Source: Promethearchaeota archaeon
GTDB taxonomy: Archaea; Asgardarchaeota; Lokiarchaeia; Sigyniarchaeales; SOKP01
Direction: 5' to 3'
Length of the DNA stretch: 63,219 bases
Assembly: GCA_008080735.1 (NCBI GenBank)
Contig: SHMW01000003.1
Span: forward strand, 1 to 63,219
Below are positions 35,796 through 44,992 of this stretch, piece by piece (within the stretch, counting starts at the first letter, position 1; the number at the start of each line of letters is the position of its first letter). The position numbers and the translations under genes are program-made. The notes beneath the pieces were generated by a model. The model was not told where the DNA came from, searched no databases, and saw only the letters and a list, made by a program, of their open reading frames with translations.

Positions 35796-36629
35796 TTAAA
35801 TTAAATTTCCGCAATAATTCCCGCCAAAGGGTCGCTTAGAGATTGGCTTAATCACTTGAAAGGGTTTATGCCCTATCATTTCATAGGGAATACTGAAAAT
35901 CTCACAAAACTCTTTGATAAAAGGAGTTATTGTCCTTTCTGTTTCTTTTTTTAGCTCATAAACCTTAGCTCCTACACCTAACCTTGTTTCTAAATCCTCA
36001 TCGGTTCTGAGCACTATTTTGCCTCTATGGATACCTGTACCTAATTCTCCTCCGCAGATCGGATATTCACTTTCAACAACCGTTCCATCATCTCGAATGT
36101 CCAATCCCAATACAATGATCAATCCTCCCGCCATATATTCTCCCAAAAAATCTTTTGCGGTTCCTCCGATAAGCACTACGGGAAATTTTTGTTTATATTC
36201 CTTGATATGAATCCCAACTCTGTATCCTACATCTTCTTTAATATAAATTTTCCCCCCTCGCGCCGAAAGCCCTATTACATCTCCACCATCACCGTGTATA
36301 ATCAATGTTCCATCATTCATCGTATTCCCTGCTTGATCTTCACAATTTCCATTCACAACGATTCGTGGACCATCCATAAAAATTCCAAGATCATTTCCAG
36401 GAAGGCCGTTAATTTCAAGTTTTAAGTCTCCTTGTAGGGACGCACCGATGAATCGTTGACCGCACACATCATTTAACACAACTTTTGAATACCCATTTCT
36501 AAGTGCACCATGAATTTTTTCGTTTAAATCTTTATAATTGAGAGGCCGACCGTTTGGAGCAGCATCAATCTGAATCGATCCTTTCTTTTTCATTTCATAT
36601 TCTAATTTCTGATTTTTGTTTTCAATCAT
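35796..36629 (-). CDS. Glutamate synthase, GXGXG structural subunit
   Basis: This 277-residue protein corresponds to the C-terminal beta-helix domain of bacterial GltB. The repeating Gly-rich turns are visible: GNDLGIFMDGPRIVVNGNCEDQAGNTM, then DGGDVIGLSARGGKIYIKED, GGTAKDFLGEYMAGG and CGGELGTGIHRGKI. In archaea this domain is a separate polypeptide. It follows the FMN subunit gene (36648) by 18 bases on the same strand and is the last gene of the cluster. It is thought to hold the complex and the ammonia tunnel together; it has no catalytic residues. Confidence 0.9.
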   Translation of the reverse strand: MIENKNQKLEYEMKKKGSIQIDAAPNGRPLNYKDLNEKIHGALRNGYSKVVLNDVCGQRFIGASLQGDLKLEINGLPGNDLGIFMDGPRIVVNGNCEDQAGNTMNDGTLIIHGDGGDVIGLSARGGKIYIKEDVGYRVGIHIKEYKQKFPVVLIGGTAKDFLGEYMAGGLIIVLGLDIRDDGTVVESEYPICGGELGTGIHRGKIVLRTDEDLETRLGVGAKVYELKKETERTITPFIKEFCEIFSIPYEMIGHKPFQVIKPISKRPFGGNYCGNLI

Positions 36630-36647
36630 ATTTTGTTCTCCATCTTT

Positions 36648-38168
36648 TTATTCGCCCGCATGTTTTACACCCAATATATCGGCGATTTTAGGGTTTGGTC
36701 CTATATAACGCAACCGATCTCGATTTGATCGGAGTGATTCCACCGAATCAATTCCCATCGCTCCTAAAACTTCTTTCAATTCCTCATTCCAGCTATGAAA
36801 CAAGTTAATTATACGATTTCGAGCGACATCTATATCTAATCGCTTTACTAAATATTCTTGTTGAGTTGCTATCCCCCACGAGCAGAGCCCTCTGAAGCAT
36901 TGCTGACAGACCCTACATCCCATCGCAATTAACACGGGCATACTACACATTCCAACATCTGCCCCCAAGGCGATTGCTTTAATTAAATCCGCAGAATATC
37001 GGATAGACCCGCCCGCAACTAATGTAACTTCATCCCGAAGGTTTTCCTCACGGAGTCGCGAATCAACCGCGGCGATCGCTAATTCAATCGGTATTCCTGC
37101 ATGATCTCTAATAATTCTGGGTGCCGCGCCTGTACCACCCCGAAATCCGTCGATAGTCAGAAAATCTGCACCGCCCCTGACAATACCAACAGCGATAGGT
37201 GCTGAATTGTGAACTGCGGCGATTTTGACACCTATAGGAACTTTATAACGTGTTGCCTCTTTTAACGCTGAAATTAACTGTGCGAGATCTTCGATGGAGT
37301 AAATATCATGATGAGGATAGGGTGAAAGTGCGTCAGATCCTTTAGGTATCATCCTCGTCTCTGAGATAAGAGAGTTTACCTTTTCTCCCGGCAGATGGCC
37401 TCCGTGTCCTGGCTTAGCTCCTTGCCCAATTTTAATTTCGATGCCAGCAGCATTTTGTAAATAATTAATATCGACTCCGAAACGTCCAGAAGCAATCTCG
37501 GTGATGATATTAGGGCCATATTCGTAAAAGTCTTTATGCAGACCTCCTTCACCTGAACCAGCTAATATCTTGAGTTCTTTTACTGCCTGATAAATAGCCA
37601 TGCAAGCATTATAGCTGATAGATCCTAAACTCATATGTCCGACCATAATCGGGGAATCAATTTCAAAATTAGGCATAAATTCAGTTTTCAGTGAAATCTC
37701 GTTCGGATTTTCAGCATTTTCTGAAAACACAATTTGTTTAGGTTTTCTACCAAAAAACACTTTCGTTTCAATTGTCTCTCGTAGAGGATCGATACTCGGA
37801 TTAGTAACTTGACATGCATCAAGAAGTAAATCGTCAAATATCGTTCTTATTGGGCGATCATTTCCCGTCGCAGAGAGTAAAACTCCTCCATCACCTGACT
37901 GAGACCAGATTACGTTCCTTATTCTTCGAGTATAGTTTCCATGGGGTGGTAGATATGAGTCGTTTTTCTCAATTCTTATAGCCCCCGCTGGACACATCGC
38001 GACGCATCTTTGACAAGCAACGCATTTCGGATCGTCAGATACGATACGTTCCCCATTGAAAGATAAAGCCTCATAACTACAGTGATTCGTGCACCTTTTG
38101 CATTTTTTACATAGCTCTCTATCCACTTTCACATGGAAATATGAGGGAACGCTGTGTTGTAAAGACAT
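36648..38168 (-). CDS. Glutamate synthase, FMN- and Fe-S-containing synthase subunit
   Basis: This 506-residue protein is the central part of glutamate synthase, reducing 2-oxoglutarate plus ammonia to glutamate. The N-terminus has two [4Fe-4S] ferredoxin motifs, CKKCKRCTNHC (about residues 20-30) and CVACQRCVAMCP (about 50-61). The FMN-binding barrel follows, with ITEIASGRFG, IKIGQGAKPGHGGHLPG, VKIAAVHNSAP and DGFRGGTGAAPR. The cysteines of the 3Fe-4S cluster are in CRVCQQCFRGLC. Electrons probably arrive through the ferredoxin domain from another Fe-S protein, because no NADPH-binding GltD is present. It is separated from the glutaminase subunit gene by 515 bases and may have its own promoter. 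Confidence 0.95.
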   Translation of the reverse strand: MSLQHSVPSYFHVKVDRELCKKCKRCTNHCSYEALSFNGERIVSDDPKCVACQRCVAMCPAGAIRIEKNDSYLPPHGNYTRRIRNVIWSQSGDGGVLLSATGNDRPIRTIFDDLLLDACQVTNPSIDPLRETIETKVFFGRKPKQIVFSENAENPNEISLKTEFMPNFEIDSPIMVGHMSLGSISYNACMAIYQAVKELKILAGSGEGGLHKDFYEYGPNIITEIASGRFGVDINYLQNAAGIEIKIGQGAKPGHGGHLPGEKVNSLISETRMIPKGSDALSPYPHHDIYSIEDLAQLISALKEATRYKVPIGVKIAAVHNSAPIAVGIVRGGADFLTIDGFRGGTGAAPRIIRDHAGIPIELAIAAVDSRLREENLRDEVTLVAGGSIRYSADLIKAIALGADVGMCSMPVLIAMGCRVCQQCFRGLCSWGIATQQEYLVKRLDIDVARNRIINLFHSWNEELKEVLGAMGIDSVESLRSNRDRLRYIGPNPKIADILGVKHAGE

Positions 38169-38260
38169 TTTTTACTTTTTTACTCTTAAATGATGGTTAT
38201 AATATATTTATTATTAAGTATATATATTATTTATGATTATCTTATATGAAATATAGTCTA

Positions 38261-38353
38261 GATATATCAGATATATTCTATAATAATAAAGAATTTGGGT
38301 TTTATCATTTGATATGCGAGAAAACTCACTCCTTTTAAGGGGTGCGTAATTCT
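38261..38353. promoter_or_regulatory. Conserved element upstream of the FMN subunit gene, shared with the 41395 region
   Basis: GATATATCAGAT at 38261-38272 is identical to 41395-41406. AACTCACTCCTTTTAAG at 38323-38339, with GGGGTG and ATTCT following to 38353, closely matches 41483-41513. The second block sits 51 bases beyond the first here and 77 bases beyond it in the other copy. The 12-mer lies 92 bases upstream of the gltB-type gene at 38168. It is probably a regulator-binding region common to the two parts of the glutamate synthase cluster. Apart from the small frame at 38500, the 38169-38683 gap has no other feature. Confidence 0.5.
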
Positions 38354-38499
38354 CTTTTAGTCACGAGTATTTTCTAAGGATTTTTAGTTAGATATATGAA
38401 TTTTTTCCAATATCTTAAATTAATTTCCTTTAAACATGAAATATTTTAGGATTTGGAGCCGATCAACATAGGATTATTAAAATGAATAAGGAGTTGTGC

Positions 38500-38640
38500 T
38501 CATTTAAAATTTATGTTAGATGCTAATTTCGTAAATTCTTTTAGAAAGTTTTTTAAAGATGGATTCTCCAGTTTTACATTCTTTAGATATGCATTAGATA
38601 ATAGTTTAAAGGCAGCTTGAATAGTATGAATTGAAATCAT
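38500..38640 (-). CDS. Possible 46-residue protein between glutamate synthase genes
   Basis: A short frame reads MISIHTIQAAFKLLSNAYLK and continues to KEFTKLASNINFK. The pattern is amphipathic and helix-like, with plausible composition. No good ribosome-binding site is close (a GGTGGAG lies about 22 bases upstream). It lies between the glutaminase and FMN subunit genes on the same strand. It could be a real small protein, a decayed fragment or chance. Confidence 0.25.
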   Translation of the reverse strand: MISIHTIQAAFKLLSNAYLKNVKLENPSLKNFLKEFTKLASNINFK

Positions 38641-38683
38641 AAAAATATCTGAACAAAGCTAACTCCACCAATAAAAGATTTTT

Positions 38684-39880
38684 TCAACTTCGAATTGCTC
38701 CCTCGACTTTGAGATTAATTTTTTCGAAAGGTTTTTCTAAACCGTCTCTCAGTATTCCCTCTCCTATCCTTGCGACTATCGCAGTACCGCTCTTTGGGTG
38801 CCATACATTCTTAAAATTATATTCCTCGATTAGTTTTAGGCGCTTAAATGAAGCTTCCTCACTGCTTAAAAAAAGCGAATCATCATTCTCAGAAATAGCT
38901 GCAACTAATGGGCGTAATTTTTTTCTATCTGAGAGCCCTACCAAAGTTGGTTTTGGATCGGTCAGACCAACCACTATCGAAAATGGTCCATTGAGCATCG
39001 CAGACCTATATGTTGCACGGACATTTTTCAGAGCTATTTGATAATTTTGTTCCATTGTTTCGATATTACTAAATAATGGCGGAGCCAATGCCATGGTCGC
39101 AATTGGAACGGGCATTTTATGTTTACGGATTAATAGATCAAATAAATAGGCGATTACTTCAGTGTCGGTAAATAGAGTACATTTATATCCAAATGATTCT
39201 AAATACCTCATATTTGTTCCATAAGAAGTTATTTCCCCGTTATGTACAACGCTTGTGCCTAATAAATTAAAAGGATGCGCGCCCCCCCACCATCCTGGAG
39301 TATTCGTAGGAAATCGGGAATGAGCTAACCACATATACGCCTTATAATCTTTAATTTTGTAAAAATCGGCTATTTCGTGGGACCATCCATTTCCTTTAAA
39401 CACTCCCATATTTTTACCGGAGGATATAACAAACACACCCTTGAACTTTTCATTTATATGCATAACCAATTGAACAACTTGCTCATCTTCTGAGATGCTT
39501 TTTTTTTTTTTAGGTTCATAAAAAACTCTCCAGGTAATAGGAGGATTATCTATATTATGCGGTGCTAAGGTTGGGATTGGTTCTGATTGAATAATGTATC
39601 CCACTTCATCCAAATAGTGCAATAATTTCTCCTTACATTCTTCGGTATCTATGAGAAAATGAAGAGCATAATAATCTTTATAATTGGGATATATTCCATA
39701 GCCCGCAAATCCCGCGCCTAATCCATTTTCTCTTTCGCTTAAAATACACAACATATCGATGATTTGGTCACCACTATCACGTTTTCCATCAATATTAATA
39801 TATCCAGAGATTCCACAACCATCAAACACACGTTGATTGCGAAATTTCTCGGGTAAACTTGTATAATTATTCCAATTCAT
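38684..39880 (-). CDS. Glutamate synthase, class-II glutaminase subunit
   Basis: This 398-residue N-terminal-nucleophile amidotransferase supplies ammonia from glutamine. The nucleophile is Cys22 in FDGCGISGYINIDG, so a 21-residue propeptide must be removed, as in bacterial GltB. Other class-II motifs are LAHSRFPTNTPG, HPFNLLGTSVVHNGEITSYG (split across a short run) and FTDTEVIAYLFD. In archaea this domain is a separate gene. Its ATG is six bases after the end of the Hdr-like gene at 39887, so the two are co-transcribed. It works with the FMN subunit at 36648 and the GXGXG subunit at 35796. Confidence 0.92.
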   Translation of the reverse strand: MNWNNYTSLPEKFRNQRVFDGCGISGYINIDGKRDSGDQIIDMLCILSERENGLGAGFAGYGIYPNYKDYYALHFLIDTEECKEKLLHYLDEVGYIIQSEPIPTLAPHNIDNPPITWRVFYEPKKKKSISEDEQVVQLVMHINEKFKGVFVISSGKNMGVFKGNGWSHEIADFYKIKDYKAYMWLAHSRFPTNTPGWWGGAHPFNLLGTSVVHNGEITSYGTNMRYLESFGYKCTLFTDTEVIAYLFDLLIRKHKMPVPIATMALAPPLFSNIETMEQNYQIALKNVRATYRSAMLNGPFSIVVGLTDPKPTLVGLSDRKKLRPLVAAISENDDSLFLSSEEASFKRLKLIEEYNFKNVWHPKSGTAIVARIGEGILRDGLEKPFEKINLKVEGAIRS

Positions 39881-39886
39881 TTTTTT

Positions 39887-41227
39887 TCAGTACGGTTCTC
39901 TAACTTTTTTTTCTAATTTATTTATTAATATTTTTAAATCTTCTAATTCGGGTTTCTTAGATTTTAATCCTACCCTTTTTCGTGCGGATTTTGAAAACAT
40001 TGCCACGGTTCCCATTTTTTTAAATGCTTCTATCTCTTGTGAGAATCCATCAGTACTATTCCCCTTATTTTGGGCCAAATTACGTAGAGTAGTAAAAATT
40101 TCCACCAACCCAACCCGCATCGGACATAATTCATAACACACATAGCAATCGAGACATAGCCATATGGACGAGTCTGTAAGCACTTGCTCTAATCGGCCAT
40201 TTAAGATTTTTTTAACAATTTCTTGCGGATTAAATGTCTGGGGCATATATTTTGCGACAGGACAATCGCTGTTACATGCGCCACATGAGTAACATTCTTT
40301 CAAGAATTCCACATCAAAATATTTTTTAATTTCTTTGTTCTTTTCGTGAATTGAATCGATTTTAGCAAATATTTTCTCTACTGGAGTTCGATGGTATTTC
40401 TTGATAATGTCTCTGATATCAATCCCTAATGCAATACAGAGCAATTCAGAATAGTAAAATACAGGAATATCGAATTCATAGTCTAATCTTTTCAGCTCTC
40501 TTTGAAGATGATCGAACTGCATAAAACATTGAGGACACCCCACCACGATCGCATCTGCGCCTACTTCCTTTATGCTTTCTAGCTTTGAATGGATCATTTC
40601 TAATCCCGCATCAGAATTCCCCGCCCTCTCTAAACTTCCTCCGCAACAGTCCATTTTGTGGATATAATCAACACTTTTTGCTCCTAAATCTTCGATTAGC
40701 TTGTCAAAAATATGCGGTTCCATCGGATCGTCCATTTGTATCTTATTACTTGGTCGGAGAAAATGACACCCATAATGAACCGCAACTTTTAGAGATGTTA
40801 AGGGATATTTTATCTTTTCTTTAATGGTATCGCTTCCTAACTGATGAAAAAATTCAACGAGGTGGAATACATCGCTGTCTCCTTCAACTTTTAGGTTTAT
40901 TTCACTCAAATGGTTATTCATTTTTTCACGAAAATGGCTATCCACTCTGAGTTCACTCCGAATTCCTTTTAATGTCTCAAAACACCCGTTACAAGGAGTT
41001 AAAATATCTTTTTCTTGGGTTTCAGCTAATGCAAGATTTCTTGATGCGGTGATGGAATATAAGACGGAATCCGTATTTTTAATTCCATTTGGTTCTGGAC
41101 AACATGAAAATTTCTCATTCTCCCAATAATTAATCTCAAAATGCTCTAAAGCTTTTTTCACTGATACTTCGATGAAGGGTAATCGATAACTAATCATGCA
41201 ACCTGGGAAAAGTACTATATCATCCAT
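39887..41227 (-). CDS. HdrB-HdrC-like fusion Fe-S protein, first gene of the glutamate synthase cluster
   Basis: This 446-residue protein has two CCG domains like HdrB: FSCCPEPNG and CNGCFETL in the first, and HYGCHFL, DCCGGSLERAG and GCPQCFMQF in the second (about residues 1-270). A C-terminal HdrC-like domain follows (about 305-380) with CYSCGACNSDCP and CLDCYVCYELCPMRVG, which bind two [4Fe-4S] clusters. HdrB and HdrC of methanogens reduce the CoM-CoB disulfide; fused and stand-alone relatives serve many redox enzymes. Heading the glutamate synthase operon, with no GltD nearby, it may deliver electrons to the synthase. This is inference. The B-then-C order within one protein is notable. 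Confidence 0.88.
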   Translation of the reverse strand: MDDIVLFPGCMISYRLPFIEVSVKKALEHFEINYWENEKFSCCPEPNGIKNTDSVLYSITASRNLALAETQEKDILTPCNGCFETLKGIRSELRVDSHFREKMNNHLSEINLKVEGDSDVFHLVEFFHQLGSDTIKEKIKYPLTSLKVAVHYGCHFLRPSNKIQMDDPMEPHIFDKLIEDLGAKSVDYIHKMDCCGGSLERAGNSDAGLEMIHSKLESIKEVGADAIVVGCPQCFMQFDHLQRELKRLDYEFDIPVFYYSELLCIALGIDIRDIIKKYHRTPVEKIFAKIDSIHEKNKEIKKYFDVEFLKECYSCGACNSDCPVAKYMPQTFNPQEIVKKILNGRLEQVLTDSSIWLCLDCYVCYELCPMRVGLVEIFTTLRNLAQNKGNSTDGFSQEIEAFKKMGTVAMFSKSARKRVGLKSKKPELEDLKILINKLEKKVREPY

Positions 41228-41313
41228 TCGAAACGGCCTAAAGATAGTCTATTTTTTTTAATAAATAATTATATCTGACCTATATAATATATACTAACTT
41301 AATTTATAAAAAT

Positions 41314-41330
41314 TTCTGTGAGATACAGAA
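41314..41330. promoter_or_regulatory. Palindrome upstream of the glutamate synthase operon
   Basis: TTCTGT (41314-41319) and ACAGAA (41325-41330) form a perfect 6-base dyad with a 5-base spacer, 87 bases upstream of the Hdr-like start codon. It may be a repressor or activator site. It has no counterpart that I found before the FMN subunit gene. Confidence 0.3.
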
Positions 41331-41394
41331 GTTTTATTATTCTTCATTTAGGGTCCTATAAATATCTCAGTATTATAGTTAACAAGCTATATTG

Positions 41395-41513
41395 GATATA
41401 TCAGATGAATTTAGATATATTTCCCGAGATGATTCACACTCATAAATTGAATTATTGGATATAGACTTATATCGAAATATTTAACTCATTCTTTTTAAGC
41501 GAGGGGTGATTCT
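41395..41513. promoter_or_regulatory. Conserved element upstream of the glutamate synthase operon, shared with the 38261 region
   Basis: This region contains GATATATCAGAT (41395-41406), then AGATATATTTC, and AACTCATTCTTTTTAAGC with GAGGGGTG and ATTCT (41483-41513). Both blocks recur at 38261-38353. The region lies between the leftward Hdr/glutaminase operon and the rightward membrane gene at 41549, so it could act on either or both. Confidence 0.5.
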
Positions 41514-41548
41514 TTACATTTAGAAAATTCAAAATAAAGGCGTCTCTA

Positions 41549-42955
41549 ATGGGAAAAATAAAAGAATTTCTAAACAAGAATTTTTACAAGATTTTTAATG
41601 ATTCGCATATTTTCTATACATTAATTTTCTTCGTATCCGCACTTCTGGTAGCGTTATTAAGCCTAATACCCTTAGCTAATGTGGGAAATGTGGTGTTATT
41701 TCTCTCTACTTCAATCTCCCTTACATTTATCTTGCTGATGTTCATCGCGCTCATCCCCGCTTTACGAGACTTTTTGTTTTCTGAAGAGAAAAGATTTGAA
41801 AGAAATAAAATTATTGGATTTTTTGGAACCTATTTGATAAGTTTTATTATCACTCTTATCTATTTTCTTTTGGGTAGTAGTACAAATTTAACGGTGGAAT
41901 TTTTTGGCTGGGACGTGTTGCTTCCGATTTTATTTATTGTCATCTTTTTTGGATGGAATTTATTACAAATTCTTTTCCTCAGAAGCGGAATCGAGACTCT
42001 CTCAGAAAAGATTGAGGGAAAAATACTTCCAGATTATGAATCGCTGGAAAAGAAGGAAAAAGTCTCCGTAATAATCGTAATATGTGCTGTAATTATCCCT
42101 ATATTGTTACAGATCGCTCTATTGTTTGCTTTCAGTCCTTCATTTTCTACTCTTGGAGGAGAAGTGTATACGTGGTTTATTATTATAAATATAGTAATGT
42201 TCATCATTATTGGCATCACATCATGGAGACTCATATCTCTATATATCAAGAGTAAAGCAAATAATACTCCAAACATATTTTCTCCGTTTTTTTACACATT
42301 CATCTGGCTCTATCTCAGTTACCGCACATTTAGTTTCCTTAATTCGCTTCAAGGGGCGGGAAATGTTGGAGCAGATATATTTACAGCATTTATGGACATA
42401 TTGCTTATGATTTTAACTGCAATATTAGTTCTAAGAAGTTTAGGAGGAAAACTCTTTGGCGCGACCATTTTCAACGAAAACAATATGCCGTTCTTTCTGT
42501 ATGCATTTACAATGCTCTATATCCAAGGGCAGATCATCATGATCACTGGAGCGGGTAATTTGATTGGAGTCTTTAGCGATCAGAATCAAGTGGACATGGT
42601 AAATAACTTCTTAATTATCGTTATCACTGTGGGCTTTTATCTTTGGTACTCTTCATTTATGCTTCAGAGGAAAGGGTTGATTGAAAGAACCTTATTTACC
42701 CGTGATGAAATAATTGGAATTTTAAAGGATTATAGAGAACATTTAGATAATTTAGGATATATTAAAACACAGGACTTGGGTAAAGCAGAATTAAAAACAT
42801 TTTTAGACAAACAGAAAATAAGTTCTGAAGAAATATTTGAAAAACCTATTCAGAGCGAAAAGGAAAGCGATATTACCGAGAAATCGATGCAATCATCTAT
42901 AGAAGAAACTGAGACTGAGAAATCATCACCAAATGAGGAAAATCCTGACTATTGA
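41549..42955 (+). CDS. Large multi-pass membrane protein of unknown function
   Basis: This 468-residue protein has about eleven or twelve hydrophobic segments spread over residues 20-375. It ends in a hydrophilic C-terminal tail of about 90 residues, rich in Glu, Ser and Lys (TRDEIIGILKDYREHLDNLG, then an acidic low-complexity end EETETEKSS). The loop SEKIEGKILPDYESLEKKEK is the other clear cytosolic region. No transporter signature is recognised. It diverges from the glutamate synthase operon across the shared conserved element, so a role related to nitrogen is possible but unproven. Confidence 0.7.
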   Translation: MGKIKEFLNKNFYKIFNDSHIFYTLIFFVSALLVALLSLIPLANVGNVVLFLSTSISLTFILLMFIALIPALRDFLFSEEKRFERNKIIGFFGTYLISFIITLIYFLLGSSTNLTVEFFGWDVLLPILFIVIFFGWNLLQILFLRSGIETLSEKIEGKILPDYESLEKKEKVSVIIVICAVIIPILLQIALLFAFSPSFSTLGGEVYTWFIIINIVMFIIIGITSWRLISLYIKSKANNTPNIFSPFFYTFIWLYLSYRTFSFLNSLQGAGNVGADIFTAFMDILLMILTAILVLRSLGGKLFGATIFNENNMPFFLYAFTMLYIQGQIIMITGAGNLIGVFSDQNQVDMVNNFLIIVITVGFYLWYSSFMLQRKGLIERTLFTRDEIIGILKDYREHLDNLGYIKTQDLGKAELKTFLDKQKISSEEIFEKPIQSEKESDITEKSMQSSIEETETEKSSPNEENPDY

Positions 42956-43165
42956 ACACTTTTAATTTACTTTTTTCTTACTTTTTTCTTATACTCTAAT
43001 ATCATCCTATTGAAATTTCTATTAATAGAACTTTTCTTGTATTTTTAATGAGTACATCTTTCCAATCAAAATTATAAAAAATAGATAAAAAATATAAAAA
43101 AAAGGTTAAATTGAAATCACTAACAATCTTATTTTCAAACAAAAATAATTAATACTTCTTTTAAT

Positions 43166-44992
43166 ATGCGTAGTGAGTCATCCGAATATACGGCATTACA
43201 ATCTGAATTCTCTCCAGAACACGATCCTTTTAAAAAGGTAAGACAGAAAAGCTCAAACCGATGGATAATTTCTCATCTTTTCCATGGTACTAACAAAATA
43301 ATCATTTTTATTGTTTTTTTTAGTACCATCCTTTCTGCAAACCTCCAATCATTGAATATGGTTATAATAGGAAATGCGATCTCTGAGTTCCTTGTTGGAA
43401 ATGGATCTAATTTATTATTATATACCATATCGATCTTATTTGTCGGAATTGGGGGTTCTTTAGTTCGGCTTTTTAATTTTATGCTAAGAGAAATACTTGC
43501 CCAAAGAATGGAAAGAGACACACGTAAAGAATTTTTTATGATTTTATTAGGAAAGAGTCAATCCTTCCATGATCGTCAGAAAGTAGGCGATATAATGGCA
43601 AGGGCCACTGACGATGTGCGGAATCTGAATTTTCTTGTAAGCCCCGCTATTTCTCTTATTTTCGAATCTTTTACCAATTTGATTATACCTATAATATATA
43701 TCTTCCTATTTTATCCTCCCGAATTAATAATCACTCCAATTGGATTTACTATCGTGTTTTTGTGTGCACTTCGAAGTTACAGTAGAAATATTGGTCCCGT
43801 CTCTCGAGATTTAAGGTCTCAATATGGAAGGATGGGTGCTGTGCTCAATGAAGCGCTTTCTGGGATAGAAACTATCAAGGGAACCGCCCAAGAATCGAGT
43901 GAGGTGCTGAAATATTATAGAAGTGCTAAGAAGTACAGGGATTTTTATATAGAGCAAGGACGTGTCCAAGCTAAATATTTACCAATACTTTTCTATGCAT
44001 TATCTATAACAATTGGACTAGGGCATAGTATTTTCCTATATATTAATGGACTTGTGGATATTGGACAAATAGTCGGATATGTGGGATTATTAACTTTATA
44101 TAGATTTCCGACAAATATCTCAATCTTCGTTTTCTCCTACATTAAATTAGCAACGGCAGGGGCTGAAAGATTGCTGGAGTTGATGAATCAAGAGACAGAA
44201 ATTGATGAGAATATTGAAGGGATATCGAAAGACATTAGCGGTAAAATTGAATTCAAGAAAGTGTCTTTTACATATCCAGATGGAGAAACTCCAGTATTAA
44301 AAAACATTTCATTTAAAGTTGATCAAGGAATGACTGTGGCAATCGTGGGAACCACGGGTGCCGGGAAAACAACTTTAACCAAATTGATCTCAAGACTTTA
44401 TGATATTGAAAGAGGAAAAATCTTAATTGATGATATTGACGTTAAGAACTATTCGTTAAAATCTCTTCGGAATCAAATTTCCTATATAGAACAAGATCTG
44501 TTCCTCTTTTCAGATACGATATTTCAGAATATCTCGTTTGGAAGGGTAAGCTCTAAGGAGGAGGTGATTTATGCCGCCAAGCAAGCACAAGCAAATGATT
44601 TTATTATGAATTTTCCCGATGGCTATGAAACAAAGGTGGGGGAGAGGGGAGTGACCTTGAGCGGTGGAGAAAAACAGAGGATTGCGATAGCAAGAGCCTT
44701 TTTGACTGATCCAAGGATCTTGATACTAGATGATTCTACATCTGCAATTGATTCTGAGACCGAAGACAAAATTCAGAAGGCAATACGAAACATCCTTAAG
44801 GATAGAACAACCTTCCTCATTACTCACAGATTAAGTCAAATCAGATGGGCTGATCTAATAATTGTCCTTAAGAAAGGTGAGATTGTCGCAAAAGGAAGAC
44901 ATGAGGAATTGATCTTAACATCGGAAGAATATCGGAAAATTTTTGTTAAAAAGTTTGATGTAAAAGTAGAAGAATTACTGGATGGTGAATAG
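43166..44992 (+). CDS. ABC exporter half-transporter with altered Walker B (subunit 1)
   Basis: This 608-residue protein has six membrane helices (about residues 40-340) fused to an ATPase domain. Walker A is GTTGAGKT (about 394-401), the signature is LSGGEKQR, and Walker B is ILILDDSTSAID, where the catalytic Glu is Asp. The switch His is in FLITHRLSQ. It overlaps the next gene by 11 bases if that gene starts at its first ATG. The pair has complementary changes, so they form one heterodimeric exporter with a weak and a strong ATP site, as in TM287/288-type transporters. The substrate is unknown; lipids or drugs are usual. Confidence 0.92.
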   Translation: MRSESSEYTALQSEFSPEHDPFKKVRQKSSNRWIISHLFHGTNKIIIFIVFFSTILSANLQSLNMVIIGNAISEFLVGNGSNLLLYTISILFVGIGGSLVRLFNFMLREILAQRMERDTRKEFFMILLGKSQSFHDRQKVGDIMARATDDVRNLNFLVSPAISLIFESFTNLIIPIIYIFLFYPPELIITPIGFTIVFLCALRSYSRNIGPVSRDLRSQYGRMGAVLNEALSGIETIKGTAQESSEVLKYYRSAKKYRDFYIEQGRVQAKYLPILFYALSITIGLGHSIFLYINGLVDIGQIVGYVGLLTLYRFPTNISIFVFSYIKLATAGAERLLELMNQETEIDENIEGISKDISGKIEFKKVSFTYPDGETPVLKNISFKVDQGMTVAIVGTTGAGKTTLTKLISRLYDIERGKILIDDIDVKNYSLKSLRNQISYIEQDLFLFSDTIFQNISFGRVSSKEEVIYAAKQAQANDFIMNFPDGYETKVGERGVTLSGGEKQRIAIARAFLTDPRILILDDSTSAIDSETEDKIQKAIRNILKDRTTFLITHRLSQIRWADLIIVLKKGEIVAKGRHEELILTSEEYRKIFVKKFDVKVEELLDGE

